Part shown: piece after piece, positions 1 to 8,928 of the stretch | Layout: every line of letters starts with the position of its first letter | Numbering within the stretch: the first letter of the stretch is position 1 | DNA from: Planctomycetaceae bacterium | GTDB lineage: Bacteria; Planctomycetota; UBA1135; GCA-002686595 | Direction: 5' to 3' | Length of the DNA stretch: 64,000 nucleotides | NCBI GenBank assembly: GCA_011525785.1 | Contig: WYBT01000056.1 | Coordinates: 186,001-250,000, forward strand | Program-made: the position numbers and the translations under genes | The notes under the pieces: generated by a model | The model's input: only the letters and a program-made list of their open reading frames with translations | The model's database searches: none | Told to the model about the DNA's origin: nothing

Positions 1-2
1 GC

Positions 3-242
3 CTGTACGACCAGATGCCGAGCCCCAAGTACGTGATCGCGATGGGCGCGTGCGCGACCGGCGGCGGGCCCTACTACAAGTACGGCTACACGGTCGTGAA
101 GGGGGTCGACCGCGTGATCCCGGTCGACGTGTACATCGCCGGCTGTCCGCCGCGGCCCGAGGCGCTGCTCGAAGGGCTGATGAAGCTGCAGGAGAAGATC
201 CGCAACTCGTCGGTCGTCCGCCGGCCCGCGCGCACGGCCTGA
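3..242 (+). CDS. nuoB: NADH-quinone oxidoreductase subunit B, C-terminal part (5' end outside window)
   Basis: This is the last 79 codons of NuoB, the peripheral-arm subunit of complex I that holds the terminal N2 [4Fe-4S] cluster next to the quinone site. The visible part has the MGACATGGG segment, whose Cys is a cluster ligand, and the family-diagnostic VDVYIAGCPPRPEALL stretch, whose Cys is another. The reading frame is open from base 3, so the start and the first pair of cluster cysteines lie upstream of the window. nuoC follows after 14 bp, so the two are co-transcribed. NuoB signatures are very distinctive and the call is secure. Confidence 0.96.
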   Translation: MYDQMPSPKYVIAMGACATGGGPYYKYGYTVVKGVDRVIPVDVYIAGCPPRPEALLEGLMKLQEKIRNSSVVRRPARTA

Positions 243-256
243 GAGGTTCGAGCTCC

Positions 257-775
257 ATGGACTTCCAAGGCATCCACGACCGCCTGGTCGCGATCGGCGC
301 GCCGGGCCTCCTCGGCGTCGACCTGCCGCGCAAGCCCGACCCCAAGAACAAGAAGGACAAGGGGCGCGCGGGCGATGCGTTCGCGCTCGTCGACGCGCAC
401 AAGCTGGCCGACTTCCTCGAGGTCTGCCGCGACGACGACCGGCTCAAGTTCGAGCAACTGGTCGATCTCTCGGCCACCGACCCGGCCAAGGACGCGGCGG
501 AGCTGTGGATCAACGTGCAGCTGCTCTCGCTGAAGTTCCGCCACCGCCTCGCGATCAAGTGCCTGCTGCCCAAGTCGGCGCCGAGCCTGCCCAGCACGGT
601 GCGCGTGTACCGCGCGTCGCAGTGGCACGAGCGCGAGTGCGCGGAGATGTTCGGCATCACCTTCGTCGGCCATCCCGACCCGCGCAACATCCTGTTGCCC
701 GACGACTGGGTCGGCTCGCCGATGCGCAAGGACTACGAGTTCCCCAAGGAGTACCACGGCATCTCCTGCGAGTGA
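257..775 (+). CDS. nuoC: NADH-quinone oxidoreductase subunit C (30 kDa subunit)
   Basis: 172 residues. NuoC is a peripheral-arm subunit that packs against NuoD and NuoB. The C-terminal half carries the family pattern: YRASQWHERECAEMFGI, then HPDPRNILLPDDW, then a KDYEFPKEY ending. The N-terminal half contains a Lys-rich stretch (about residues 28-37) that is unusual for the family and probably a surface loop. ATG 257 is chosen because it follows nuoB closely and gives a normal length; the frame is open further upstream, but that would overlap nuoB. It is a separate gene here, not fused to nuoD as in E. coli. Confidence 0.95.
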   Translation: MDFQGIHDRLVAIGAPGLLGVDLPRKPDPKNKKDKGRAGDAFALVDAHKLADFLEVCRDDDRLKFEQLVDLSATDPAKDAAELWINVQLLSLKFRHRLAIKCLLPKSAPSLPSTVRVYRASQWHERECAEMFGITFVGHPDPRNILLPDDWVGSPMRKDYEFPKEYHGISCE

Positions 776-806
776 GGCCGAGCTCCCCAACGCACGCCAC
801 GCGCCC

Positions 807-2006
807 ATGACCCGCGAAACCCAAACCACGCCCGCCGCCACCACGCGCGTGCAACGGCTCGGCCCCGGCGAGGTGTCGGTCGACATCCGCACGCCGGACC
901 TCGAAGTCAACTTCGGGCCGCAGCACCCCGCGACGCACGGCGTGATGCGCATCCTGATGCGCGCCGACGGCGAGCTCGTGACGGGCGCCCAGCCGCACCT
1001 GGGCTACCTGCACCGCTGCGCCGAGAAGATCGGTGAGAACGTCGAGTGGCTGCAGTACCTGCCGTACACCGACCGCTACGACTACCTGGCGTCGATGAAC
1101 AACAACCTCGGCTATTCGCTGGCCGTGGAAGCGCTGCTGGGAGTCGAGATCCCGCGCCGTGCGACGCTGATCCGCATCATCTGCGCAGAGCTCAACCGCA
1201 TCGGCTCGCACTTGGTCGCGTTCGGCACCTACGGCCTGGACATCGGGGCCTTCACGCCGTTCCTGTACACCTTCCGCGAGCGCGAGTGGATGATGGCGCT
1301 CTTCGAGAAGATCTGCGGCGCGCGCCTGACCTACAGCTACATCCGCATCGGCGGCCTGTTCAACGACGCGCCGCCAGGCTGGTTCGAGGAGGTCGGCCGC
1401 TTCTGCGACGTGTTCGAGCAGAAGTGGCAGGAGTACGTCGACCTGCTCCTGGTGAACCAGATCTACGTCAAGCGCACGGCCAACATCGGCATCATCTCGC
1501 GCGAGATGGCGCTCGACTTCGGGCTCACCGGCCCGATGGTGCGCGGCTCGGGCATCGACTGGGACCTGCGGCGCGACATGCCGTACATGTGCTACGACGA
1601 GATCTGGCGCTCGGGCGCGTTCAAGATCCCGGTGGCGCGCGGCGAGATGGGGGCCCTGGGCGACTGCTGGGACCGCTCGTGGGTGCGCGTGATGGAGATG
1701 ATCGAGTCGATCAAGATCGTGCGTTGGTGCCTCGACAACATGGTCGAGGGGCCGGTCATCGCCGACATCCCCAAGACGCTCAAGGTTCCGGTGGGCGAGG
1801 CCTACGTCGGCATCGAGAACCCGCGCGGCGAGCTGGGCCACTACGTGGTGAGCGACGGCGGCAAGGTTTCGATCCGCACGCGCGTGCGCGGCCCGAGCTT
1901 CTGCAACCTGGCTGTGCTCGAGGACATCCTGCCCGGATCGTTGGTCGGTGACGCGATCGCGATCATCGGCTCGACGGACATCGTCGTGGGAGAAACCGAC
2001 CGATGA
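807..2006 (+). CDS. nuoD: NADH-quinone oxidoreductase subunit D (49 kDa subunit)
   Basis: 399 residues. NuoD forms the quinone-binding pocket with NuoB and descends from the large subunit of [NiFe] hydrogenases. Diagnostic stretches are the NFGPQHPATHGVMRI quinone-site loop near residue 35, then HLGYLHRCAEKIGE, then YLPYTDRYDYLASMNNN, and near the C-terminus RGELGHYVVSDGG followed by VRGPSFCNL. Hydrogenase Ni ligands are replaced, as expected for a complex I subunit. The stop codon overlaps the nuoH start by 4 bp (ATGA), so translation is coupled. The order nuoD then nuoH skips nuoE, F and G. Confidence 0.97.
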   Translation: MTRETQTTPAATTRVQRLGPGEVSVDIRTPDLEVNFGPQHPATHGVMRILMRADGELVTGAQPHLGYLHRCAEKIGENVEWLQYLPYTDRYDYLASMNNNLGYSLAVEALLGVEIPRRATLIRIICAELNRIGSHLVAFGTYGLDIGAFTPFLYTFREREWMMALFEKICGARLTYSYIRIGGLFNDAPPGWFEEVGRFCDVFEQKWQEYVDLLLVNQIYVKRTANIGIISREMALDFGLTGPMVRGSGIDWDLRRDMPYMCYDEIWRSGAFKIPVARGEMGALGDCWDRSWVRVMEMIESIKIVRWCLDNMVEGPVIADIPKTLKVPVGEAYVGIENPRGELGHYVVSDGGKVSIRTRVRGPSFCNLAVLEDILPGSLVGDAIAIIGSTDIVVGETDR

Positions 2007-3142
2007 ACTTCTTCCTGGAGGGCATCTACCAGACCGTCGGCGAACACTTGCCGATGTGGCTGATGATGTTGATCGCGGCCGTGACCGGCATCGCGGTCGT
2101 GCTCGGCATGGTCTCGCTGATCGCGATGTTCTCGGTGTGGCTCGAGCGCAAGGTCTCCGGCCACATCCAGTGCCGCTACGGGCCGATGTACGTCGGCTGG
2201 CACGGCTGGCTGCAGTCGATCGCGGACGGCGTGAAGCTGCTGCTCAAGGAAGACATGATCCCGCGCGACGCCGACCGCGTGCTGTTCATGCTCGCGCCGG
2301 GCCTCGTGCTCGCGGCGATCCTCGGCGCCTTCGCCGCCTACCCGCTCACGCCGGGCATCTGGTTCGGCGACATCGACCTGGGCGTGTTCATGATCATCGC
2401 CTTCTCGTCGATGACGACGATCGGCGTGGTGATGGCCGGGTGGGCCTCGAACTCCAAGTGGACCATCTACGGCTCGATGCGCGAGGCGGCGCAGGTCGTG
2501 GCCTACGAGATCCCGCTGGGCGTGTCGCTGCTCGTGCCGGTGATGGTCGCTGGCACCTTCAATCTGCGCGAGGCGAGCGCGCTGCAAGCCGACTGGTTCG
2601 GCATGAAGTGGTTCCTGTTCACCAACCCCTTCATGCTGCCGGCCTTCGTGCTGTTCTTCGTCGCGGCGCTGGCCGAGACCAAGCGCGCGCCCTTCGACCT
2701 GCCCGAGGCCGAGTCCGAGCTGGTCGCGGGCTTCATGACCGAATACTCCGGCATTCGCTGGTCGTTCTTCTTCATGGAGGAGTACGCCGCGATGTTCCTG
2801 ATGAGCGCGCTGGGCGCGGTGTTCTTCCTGGGCGGCTTCGAGAGCCCGCTGACGCACTTCGCCGGGGAACTGTTCGGCAAGGAGCTGGTCGTGCTCGGAG
2901 CGAGCGGCGCCAAGGAGCTCAACTTCGCCGCGATTCCCTACCACCTCGTCGCGGCGGTGACGCTCATCGCCAAGTGCTTCTTCGGCGTGTTCCTGATGAT
3001 GTGGCTGCGCTGGACCCTGCCGCGCGTGCGCATCGATCAGGTCATGACCATGGGATACAAGTACCTCACGCCGCTGTCGCTCCTGTGCGTTCTGGGCGCG
3101 GCGCTGTGGGAAGCCGGCAAGCACGCCCTCTTCGCGAGCTAA
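2003..3142 (+). CDS. nuoH: NADH-quinone oxidoreductase subunit H
   Basis: 379 residues, multi-pass inner-membrane protein. NuoH anchors the peripheral arm to the membrane arm and lines the entry of the quinone chamber. The first helix is followed by the family motif WLERKVSGHIQCRYGPMYVG. The conserved acidic loop AETKRAPFDLPEAESELVAGF lies near residues 225-250, next to the quinone cavity, and GMKWFLF and YSGIRWSFFFMEEY are also typical. It overlaps nuoD by 4 bp and is separated from nuoI by 6 bp. About eight hydrophobic segments are visible, as expected for the family. Confidence 0.97.
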   Translation: MNFFLEGIYQTVGEHLPMWLMMLIAAVTGIAVVLGMVSLIAMFSVWLERKVSGHIQCRYGPMYVGWHGWLQSIADGVKLLLKEDMIPRDADRVLFMLAPGLVLAAILGAFAAYPLTPGIWFGDIDLGVFMIIAFSSMTTIGVVMAGWASNSKWTIYGSMREAAQVVAYEIPLGVSLLVPVMVAGTFNLREASALQADWFGMKWFLFTNPFMLPAFVLFFVAALAETKRAPFDLPEAESELVAGFMTEYSGIRWSFFFMEEYAAMFLMSALGAVFFLGGFESPLTHFAGELFGKELVVLGASGAKELNFAAIPYHLVAAVTLIAKCFFGVFLMMWLRWTLPRVRIDQVMTMGYKYLTPLSLLCVLGAALWEAGKHALFAS

Positions 3143-3148
3143 GGACCC

Positions 3149-3706
3149 ATGCAAGTCCATCCGCCCGAGACCCCCGCGCGCTACTTCAAGAACATCGTCG
3201 ACAGCGTCAAGACGACGCTGGTGGGGATGAAGATCACCTGGCGCTACATGCTCCAGAAGCCGATCACCGTCCAATACCCCGACGAGCGCATGCCGATCCC
3301 GGATCGGTACCGCGGCATCCACTACCTCGAGCAGGAGAAGTGCATCAACTGCCTCGCCTGCGCGCGCGCCTGCCCGATCGACTGCATCGAGATGGAAGCG
3401 GTGCGGCACGGCAAGGAGCTGGAGTGGATCAGCTTCACGCTCGACTACCAGAAGTGCATGTTCTGCGAGCTGTGCGTCTACCCGTGCCCCAAGGATTGCA
3501 TCCACATGGGCACCGAGTACGCCTTCGTCACCTTCGATCGCTCGGAGTTCAAGCACGACCTGCTGTCGTTCAAGGGCATGGCGCGCGAGGCCCGCATCCG
3601 CATGAAGGAAGCGGAGGCCAAGAAGGCCGCGAAAGAGGCGGCCAAGGCTGCTGGCGGGACTGCGGTGGCTGACACCGACGAAGAGCAAGAGAAGGACGCG
3701 GAGTAG
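3149..3706 (+). CDS. nuoI: NADH-quinone oxidoreductase subunit I (two [4Fe-4S] ferredoxin-like)
   Basis: 185 residues. NuoI carries clusters N6a and N6b, which relay electrons toward NuoB. Two CxxCxxCxxxCP motifs are present: CINCLACARACPIDC (about residues 66-80) and CMFCELCVYPCPKDC (about 105-119). The C-terminal 40 residues form a Lys/Ala/Glu-rich tail (KEAEAKKAAKEAAKAAGG and onward) that is not needed for cluster binding and probably lies on the surface. If the cluster-poor input module is truly missing, NuoI would be the natural docking point for a ferredoxin-like donor. nuoJ starts one base after its stop codon. Confidence 0.97.
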   Translation: MQVHPPETPARYFKNIVDSVKTTLVGMKITWRYMLQKPITVQYPDERMPIPDRYRGIHYLEQEKCINCLACARACPIDCIEMEAVRHGKELEWISFTLDYQKCMFCELCVYPCPKDCIHMGTEYAFVTFDRSEFKHDLLSFKGMAREARIRMKEAEAKKAAKEAAKAAGGTAVADTDEEQEKDAE

Positions 3707-4318
3707 ATGGAGCTCACCGATCGGGTCTTCTATGCGGTCGTCGCCACGCTGGCGCCGGTCGCCATCGGCGCGGGCGCCTTCGCGGCCGGCGGTGCGGGCG
3801 CGGCCTTCGGCCTGTTCGCCTGGCTCGTTCTCGGTGGATCCCTGGTCTGCCTGTGGGAACGTTCGGTCGTGCGCAGCGCCTTCGCGTTGCTCGGCACGTT
3901 CGGCGGCACGGCGGGCTTGTTCCTCCTGCTGGGCTCCGACTTCCTGGCGATGAGCCAGATCCTGATCTACGTCGGCGGCATCCTCGCGCTGATCCTGTTC
4001 GGCGTGATGCTCACTCCGCCCGACCTCACCGAGCGCAAGCTGCCGCGCGTCGCGTCGGGACTGGTCGCTGTCGGCGCAGGCGTGGCGTTCATCGCCGCCA
4101 AGGTGGCCATGACCGCCGACTGGGTGCAGGCCGCTGAGCTGGCCGAGCCCAAGAGCGCCACGCGCGAAATCGGCGTCGGCTTCGTCGCCGCTGAGGAGTA
4201 CGTCATCGCGTTCGAGCTCGCGGCCGTCGTACTGACGGTGGCGCTGGTCGCCGCGGTGTACGTCGCGCGCCGCCGCGTGGTCGACCTCGCGCCGGCGCCG
4301 AGCGGGGAGCAGGTCTGA
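3707..4318 (+). CDS. nuoJ: NADH-quinone oxidoreductase subunit J
   Basis: 203 residues with five hydrophobic segments, typical for NuoJ, which sits between NuoH and NuoK/A in the membrane arm and contains the pi-bulge helix that transmits coupling. The segment ERSVVRSAFALLGTFGGTAGLFLLLGSDFLAMSQILIYVGGILALILFGVMLT is split over two helices and matches the conserved core, including the Tyr-Val-Gly-Gly of TM3. The last helix is followed by a short Arg-rich cytoplasmic tail. Its TGA overlaps the ATG of a 45-codon ORF by one base, so the downstream ORF is probably translated by coupling. Confidence 0.93.
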   Translation: MELTDRVFYAVVATLAPVAIGAGAFAAGGAGAAFGLFAWLVLGGSLVCLWERSVVRSAFALLGTFGGTAGLFLLLGSDFLAMSQILIYVGGILALILFGVMLTPPDLTERKLPRVASGLVAVGAGVAFIAAKVAMTADWVQAAELAEPKSATREIGVGFVAAEEYVIAFELAAVVLTVALVAAVYVARRRVVDLAPAPSGEQV

Positions 4319-4455
4319 TGCAGCAGGGCATCGCATCGCTCGCGCCGCTGGTGCTGTGGGTGGTCGGGCTGGGCCTGCTGGGCGTGGCCGCGGTCGGCGT
4401 GTACCTGATCACGCGCAAGGGCGCGGCGGACCAGAACGGAAAGGCGGACGGCTGA
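4318..4455 (+). CDS. small single-pass membrane protein between nuoJ and nuoK (45 aa)
   Basis: This 45-codon ORF starts within the nuoJ stop (TGATG, 1-bp overlap) and ends within the nuoK start (TGATG, 1-bp overlap). It has one hydrophobic helix of about 22 residues (about residues 6-29, containing LVLWVVGLGLLGVAAVGVYL), followed by a positively charged then polar tail, ITRKGAADQNG. By the positive-inside rule the C-terminus faces the cytoplasm. Exact start-stop overlaps on both sides argue for genuine coupled translation. It matches none of the 14 standard Nuo subunits. It could be an accessory or supernumerary subunit or an assembly factor. No function is claimed. Confidence 0.7.
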   Translation: MQQGIASLAPLVLWVVGLGLLGVAAVGVYLITRKGAADQNGKADG

Positions 4456-4772
4456 TGGGACTGGGCGCATACATCGCGGTGTCTGCGGCGCTGTTCGCGC
4501 TGGGCATCGTCGCCATCCTGGTGCGGCGCAACGTGCTCTACGTGCTGATGGGGATCGAGATGATCCTCAACGCCGCCAACATCAACTTCGTGGCCTTCGA
4601 CCGCTTCAACCAGAGCGCGGGCGGCGGGGGCGGGCTCGAGGGCCGGATGTTCGCGATCTTCGTGATCATCCTGGCCGCCGCCGAGGCCGCCGTGGCGCTG
4701 GCGATCGTGCTCAACGTGTTCCACCTCTTCAACTCGGTCAAGCCGAGCGAAGCGGACCTCTTGCGCGAGTAG
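4455..4772 (+). CDS. nuoK: NADH-quinone oxidoreductase subunit K
   Basis: 105 residues with three transmembrane helices, the canonical NuoK/Nad4L/MrpC fold of the membrane arm. The second helix contains VLMGIEMILNAANINFVAF, with the conserved Glu of proton translocation (Glu36 in E. coli), and the third contains IILAAAEAAVALAIVLNVF with the second conserved Glu. ATG 4455 is chosen because it overlaps the preceding small ORF stop and gives the normal family length. A Gly-rich loop (AGGGGGLEG) between helices 2 and 3 is slightly longer than usual. Confidence 0.95.
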   Translation: MGLGAYIAVSAALFALGIVAILVRRNVLYVLMGIEMILNAANINFVAFDRFNQSAGGGGGLEGRMFAIFVIILAAAEAAVALAIVLNVFHLFNSVKPSEADLLRE

Positions 4773-4800
4773 CGCGAGCGCTCCCCGGGTCCCACACCCC

Positions 4801-7281
4801 ATGCACTTCCTCGAGTTCAACCCGCAGCAGGACTTCCACCTGCTCTTCCTGAGCTTCGTGTTGCCGCTGGTCGGCTACACGATCCAGATCTTCTTCGGGA
4901 AGAAGCTGCCGCGGCGCGGCGACTGGCTGCTGACGAGCTTCATGTTCGTGGCCATGAGCATCACCGTGCTGATGTTCGCCAAGTCGCTGTGGGCCGCGTA
5001 CCACGGCCAGGAGTTCCGCCATCACTCAGGCCACGAGGCCGGGCTGTGGTTCCACTGGCTGTACTCCTCCGACGCCGCCGCCGCGGGCACGCCCAACGTC
5101 TCGGCCGCGATCTACTACGACTCGCTCGGCGCCGCGATGTACGCGGTGGTCGGCATCGTCTCGTTCTGCGTGCACCTGTTCTCGATCGGGTACATGGCGC
5201 AGGACAAGCGCTACCACATCTTCTTCGCGAACATCTCGCTGTTCACGTTCGCGATGCTCGGCCTGGTGCTGAGCGACAACATCCTGTTCCTGTTCATCTT
5301 CTGGGAGCTGATGGGCCTGATGAGCTACCTGCTCATCGGCCACTTCAGCCACGACCCCAGCCAGTCCTACTTCCATCGCTGGGCCACGCAGGCCTGCAAG
5401 AAGGCCTTCCTCACCACGCGCGTCGGAGACACCTGCCTCCTGATCGGCATGGTGATCTTCTACCAGCACTTCGGGACCTTCAATTTCACCGAGCTGTGGC
5501 GCCTCGCGCAGGAAGAGGTCGCGCGCAACGGCGGCCAGTACCCGACCTGGATGACGGTCGCCGGGCTGTTCGTCTTCGGCGGCACGGTCGGCAAGTCGGC
5601 GCAGTTCCCGCTGCATATCTGGCTGCCCGACGCGATGGCGGGTCCGACGCCGGTGAGCGCCATGATCCACGCCGCGACGATGGTCGCGGCCGGCGTGTTC
5701 CTGCTCGGCCGCACCTATCCGCTGATGAGCCCTGAAGTGCTCTCGGTGGTCGCTGCCACGGGCACGTTCACGGCGCTGTTCGCGGCTTCGATCGGAACGA
5801 CGGCGAACGACCTCAAGGCGGTGCTCGCCTGGTCGACGATTTCGCAGCTGGGCTTCATGGTCGCCGCCGTTGGCCTCGGCGGAGTCGTCGCGGGCATGTT
5901 CCACATGGTCACGCACGCCTTCTTCAAGGCCTGCCTGTTCCTCTCGGCCGGCTCGGTGATCCACGGCTGCCACCACGAGCAGGACATGCGGAACATGGGC
6001 GGTGTGCGCAAGTACATGCCGGTCACCTTCGCCTGCATGCTCGCTTCGACGATCGCCATCGCGGGGATCCCGTTCTTCTCGGGCTTCTACTCGAAGGACA
6101 TGATCATCCTGCGCGCGTGGGAGAACGTGCTCGGCGGCCACTTCGACGGCGCGAGCTTCTTCGCCGCCGTCGCGCTGCCGGTCGCGGCCTGCTTGACCGC
6201 GTTCTACATGTTCCGGCTGATCTTCATGACCTTCTTCGGCGAGTACCGGCCGGGGACGGTTCCGAGCCCCTTTGCGCACCACGGCGGTCACGACGACCAC
6301 GCCCATGGCGACCACGGCCACGACGAGCATGGCCACGCTGAACATGCTCACGCCGGGCACGGTCACGATGAGCACGCGTCGCACGGCCATGGTCACGACC
6401 ACGCGAAGCACGCGCCGGCCGTGCACGCGCACGCTGCGAAGGCGCACGATGGCCACGGCCACGGCGCACACGGCCACGCGGATCACGGTCATGCAGATCA
6501 TGGCCACGCAGCTCACGGCCACGGCGGCCATGGCGAGCACGCCAAGCCGCACGAGTCGCCGCTCCCGATGCTGATCGCGCTGTGCGTACTGGCGACGCTC
6601 GGCGTGTTCGGCGGCCACTTCTGGCCTGCGGACTTGGGCCACAGCCTGGCCTTCTGGCATCACGCGCACACCTGGTTCGAGACCAGCGTGACGCTCGAGT
6701 CGCTCTACGGCGCGTCCGCGCCGATCGAGCGCGAACTGCTCGGCCACGCGGGCCACACCGCGCACATCGTTGCGCTCAGTGTGTCGCTCACCGTCGCCTC
6801 GCTCGGCATCCTGATCGCGTACCTGATCTACGGCCGCGGCTGGGAGCGCTCGCAGCGCATCGCCGGCAAGATCACGGGCGCCCTCGGCGACATCTACGGC
6901 GTGATCAAGAACAAGTACTACGTCGACGAGGCCGTGGGCTGCGCGATCGTGGTCGACCTCGAGGCCAAGGGCAACAAGCGCTACGAGCCCGATGTGAGTG
7001 TGATCGGCGGCTCGGTGGCGCTCGGCCGCGCGCTGTCCTGGGTCGACAAGAACATCGTCGACGGGCTCGTCAACCTCGTGGGCCGCACGGGTCGCGCGAT
7101 CGGCGTCGGCTCGTCGCACTTCGACCGCGTGGTGGTCGACGGCGCCGTCAACGGGGTCGGCCTGATCACCCAGACCTTCGGCTCGGTCGTGCGGCTGCTC
7201 CAGAGCGGCCGCGTCCAGCAGTACGCCACGTTCGCAGTCTTCGGCGGCCTGTTCCTCGCCGCCTGGCTCATCCTCCTCTAG
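4801..7281 (+). CDS. nuoL: NADH-quinone oxidoreductase subunit L with His-rich insert
   Basis: 826 residues, against about 610-650 for most NuoL. NuoL is the distal antiporter-like proton pump with the long lateral helix. The core is normal: DNILFLFIFWELMGLMSYLLIG, VGKSAQFPLHIWLPDAMAGPTPVSAMIHAATMVAAGVFLL, and HMVTHAFFKACLFLSAGSVIH carry the conserved Glu, Lys and His residues. Residues about 493-584 form an insert of about 92 residues with roughly 35 histidines in HGH, HDEH and HADHGH repeats, located between the helices that follow the pump core. The tail after the insert contains the lateral-helix and C-terminal TM region. No GTG or ATG nearer the core is needed, since the N-terminus begins normally. 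Confidence 0.96.
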   Translation: MHFLEFNPQQDFHLLFLSFVLPLVGYTIQIFFGKKLPRRGDWLLTSFMFVAMSITVLMFAKSLWAAYHGQEFRHHSGHEAGLWFHWLYSSDAAAAGTPNVSAAIYYDSLGAAMYAVVGIVSFCVHLFSIGYMAQDKRYHIFFANISLFTFAMLGLVLSDNILFLFIFWELMGLMSYLLIGHFSHDPSQSYFHRWATQACKKAFLTTRVGDTCLLIGMVIFYQHFGTFNFTELWRLAQEEVARNGGQYPTWMTVAGLFVFGGTVGKSAQFPLHIWLPDAMAGPTPVSAMIHAATMVAAGVFLLGRTYPLMSPEVLSVVAATGTFTALFAASIGTTANDLKAVLAWSTISQLGFMVAAVGLGGVVAGMFHMVTHAFFKACLFLSAGSVIHGCHHEQDMRNMGGVRKYMPVTFACMLASTIAIAGIPFFSGFYSKDMIILRAWENVLGGHFDGASFFAAVALPVAACLTAFYMFRLIFMTFFGEYRPGTVPSPFAHHGGHDDHAHGDHGHDEHGHAEHAHAGHGHDEHASHGHGHDHAKHAPAVHAHAAKAHDGHGHGAHGHADHGHADHGHAAHGHGGHGEHAKPHESPLPMLIALCVLATLGVFGGHFWPADLGHSLAFWHHAHTWFETSVTLESLYGASAPIERELLGHAGHTAHIVALSVSLTVASLGILIAYLIYGRGWERSQRIAGKITGALGDIYGVIKNKYYVDEAVGCAIVVDLEAKGNKRYEPDVSVIGGSVALGRALSWVDKNIVDGLVNLVGRTGRAIGVGSSHFDRVVVDGAVNGVGLITQTFGSVVRLLQSGRVQQYATFAVFGGLFLAAWLILL

Positions 7282-7340
7282 CCGCTGTTTTCACTGGCCG
7301 CCGTCCCCCTCCGCGCGCGGCGCGTCCGTCCCACACCCCC

Positions 7341-8906
7341 ATGCAAGACCAGATCCTGACCTGGATCACGTTCCTCCCGCTCCTGGGGATGGGCCTGATC
7401 CTCTTGATCCCCAAGACCTCGCTGAACCTGATCAAGGGCGTCAGCTTGGCGGCGACCTTCGTGCCGATGGTGCTGTCGACCTGGCTGTACTTCGGCGGGT
7501 TCAAGCACCTCACGCCGGGTGACTTCGATCAGGCGCGCATGGCGGGCGACATCCTCGCCAGTCAGTTCGTCCAGCGCGTGCCGTGGATCGACTCGATCGG
7601 CGTCGAGTACTACGTCGGCGTCGACGGGCTCTCGATCGCGCTGGTCTGGCTCACGACGATCCTCCTGTTCATCGGAGTGATCGCGAGCTTCGGCATGGAG
7701 AAGGCCGGCAAGGCCTACTACGCGCTGCTCCTGATGCTGGAGGTCGGCATCTCGGGCGTGTTCGTCAGCCTCGACCTGTTCCTGTTCTACGTGTTCTGGG
7801 AAATCATGCTCCTGCCGATGTACTTCCTCATCGGCATCTGGGGCGGCCCGCGGCGCGAGTACGCGGCGATCAAGTTCTTCCTCTACACGCTGGCCGGCTC
7901 GGTCTTGATGCTGATCGCGATCGTCGCGCTGCGCCTGGACAGCGGCACGTTCTCGATCCCCAAGCTCACCGAGCTCGCCGCGCAGGGCAAGCTGCTCGGC
8001 GCGAACCTGCCCGCAGCCGGCGAGCTGCTGGGGATGAAGTTCACGACCTGGGTGTTCTGGTTCCTGTTCGTGGGCTTCGCGATCAAGGTGCCGGTGTTCC
8101 CGTTCCACACCTGGCTGCCCGACGCGCACGTCGAAGCGCCGACGCCGATCTCGGTCATCCTGGCCGGCATCCTGCTGAAGCTCGGCGGCTACGGCATGCT
8201 GCGCGCGTGCTTCCCGTTCGCGCCCAGCGCGTTCCACGAGTTCGCCTACGTGCTCGCGATCCTGGGCGTGATCAGCATCGTCTACGGCGCGTTCGTCGCG
8301 CTCGGCCAGACGGACTTCAAGAAGATGGTGGCCTACAGCTCGGTCAGCCACATGGGCTACGTGCTGCTCGGCATGGGCGCGTTCACCGTGTGGGGGATGG
8401 AGGGCGCCGTGCTCCAGATGTTCAACCACGGCACCTCGAGCGCCGCGCTGTTCCTCATCGTGGGCGTGATCTACGACCGCGCGCACCACCGCGACCTCAA
8501 CGCCTTCGGCGGGATGAGCCAGATCATGCCGCGCTACTGGGCGCTCACCACGCTGGGCTTCTTCGCCGCGCTGGGCCTTCCGGGCCTCGCGGGCTTCGTT
8601 TCGGAAGCGCTGACGCTGATCGGCGCCTACCAGGCCGGCGACGCCCGCTTCCGCACGCTGGTGTTCATCTCGCTGCTCGGCGTCGTGTTCACCGCCGCGT
8701 TCCTCCTGTGGGCGATGCAGCGCGTGTTCCTCGGCCAGAAGAACCCCAAGTACCTCGACTTCGAGGAGATCAACTTCCGCGAGCTGGTCTGCCAGGCGCC
8801 GTTGCTCTTCCTGTGCATCCTGTTCGGCATCCTGCCGGCCTACCTGCTCGACTGGATGCACCCCAGCGTCCAGAACCTGCTCGCCATCCTCGGCGGCAAG
8901 GCCTGA
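7341..8906 (+). CDS. nuoM: NADH-quinone oxidoreductase subunit M
   Basis: 521 residues, an antiporter-like proton-pumping subunit of the membrane arm. Signature regions are VGVDGLSIALVWLTTILLFIGV, LDLFLFYVFWEIMLLPMYFLIGIWGGPRREYAAIKFFLYTLAGS (two adjacent helices with the conserved Glu), IKVPVFPFHTWLPDAHVEAPTPISVILAGILLKLGGYG, and YSSVSHMGYVLLG. The frame is open far upstream through nuoL, but ATG 7341 gives the family N-terminus (MQDQILTWITFLPLLGMG). A 59-bp gap separates it from nuoL, with no obvious independent promoter. Confidence 0.97.
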   Translation: MQDQILTWITFLPLLGMGLILLIPKTSLNLIKGVSLAATFVPMVLSTWLYFGGFKHLTPGDFDQARMAGDILASQFVQRVPWIDSIGVEYYVGVDGLSIALVWLTTILLFIGVIASFGMEKAGKAYYALLLMLEVGISGVFVSLDLFLFYVFWEIMLLPMYFLIGIWGGPRREYAAIKFFLYTLAGSVLMLIAIVALRLDSGTFSIPKLTELAAQGKLLGANLPAAGELLGMKFTTWVFWFLFVGFAIKVPVFPFHTWLPDAHVEAPTPISVILAGILLKLGGYGMLRACFPFAPSAFHEFAYVLAILGVISIVYGAFVALGQTDFKKMVAYSSVSHMGYVLLGMGAFTVWGMEGAVLQMFNHGTSSAALFLIVGVIYDRAHHRDLNAFGGMSQIMPRYWALTTLGFFAALGLPGLAGFVSEALTLIGAYQAGDARFRTLVFISLLGVVFTAAFLLWAMQRVFLGQKNPKYLDFEEINFRELVCQAPLLFLCILFGILPAYLLDWMHPSVQNLLAILGGKA

Positions 8907-8928
8907 TCGCCCGCGGAGCGCGCGCCAC

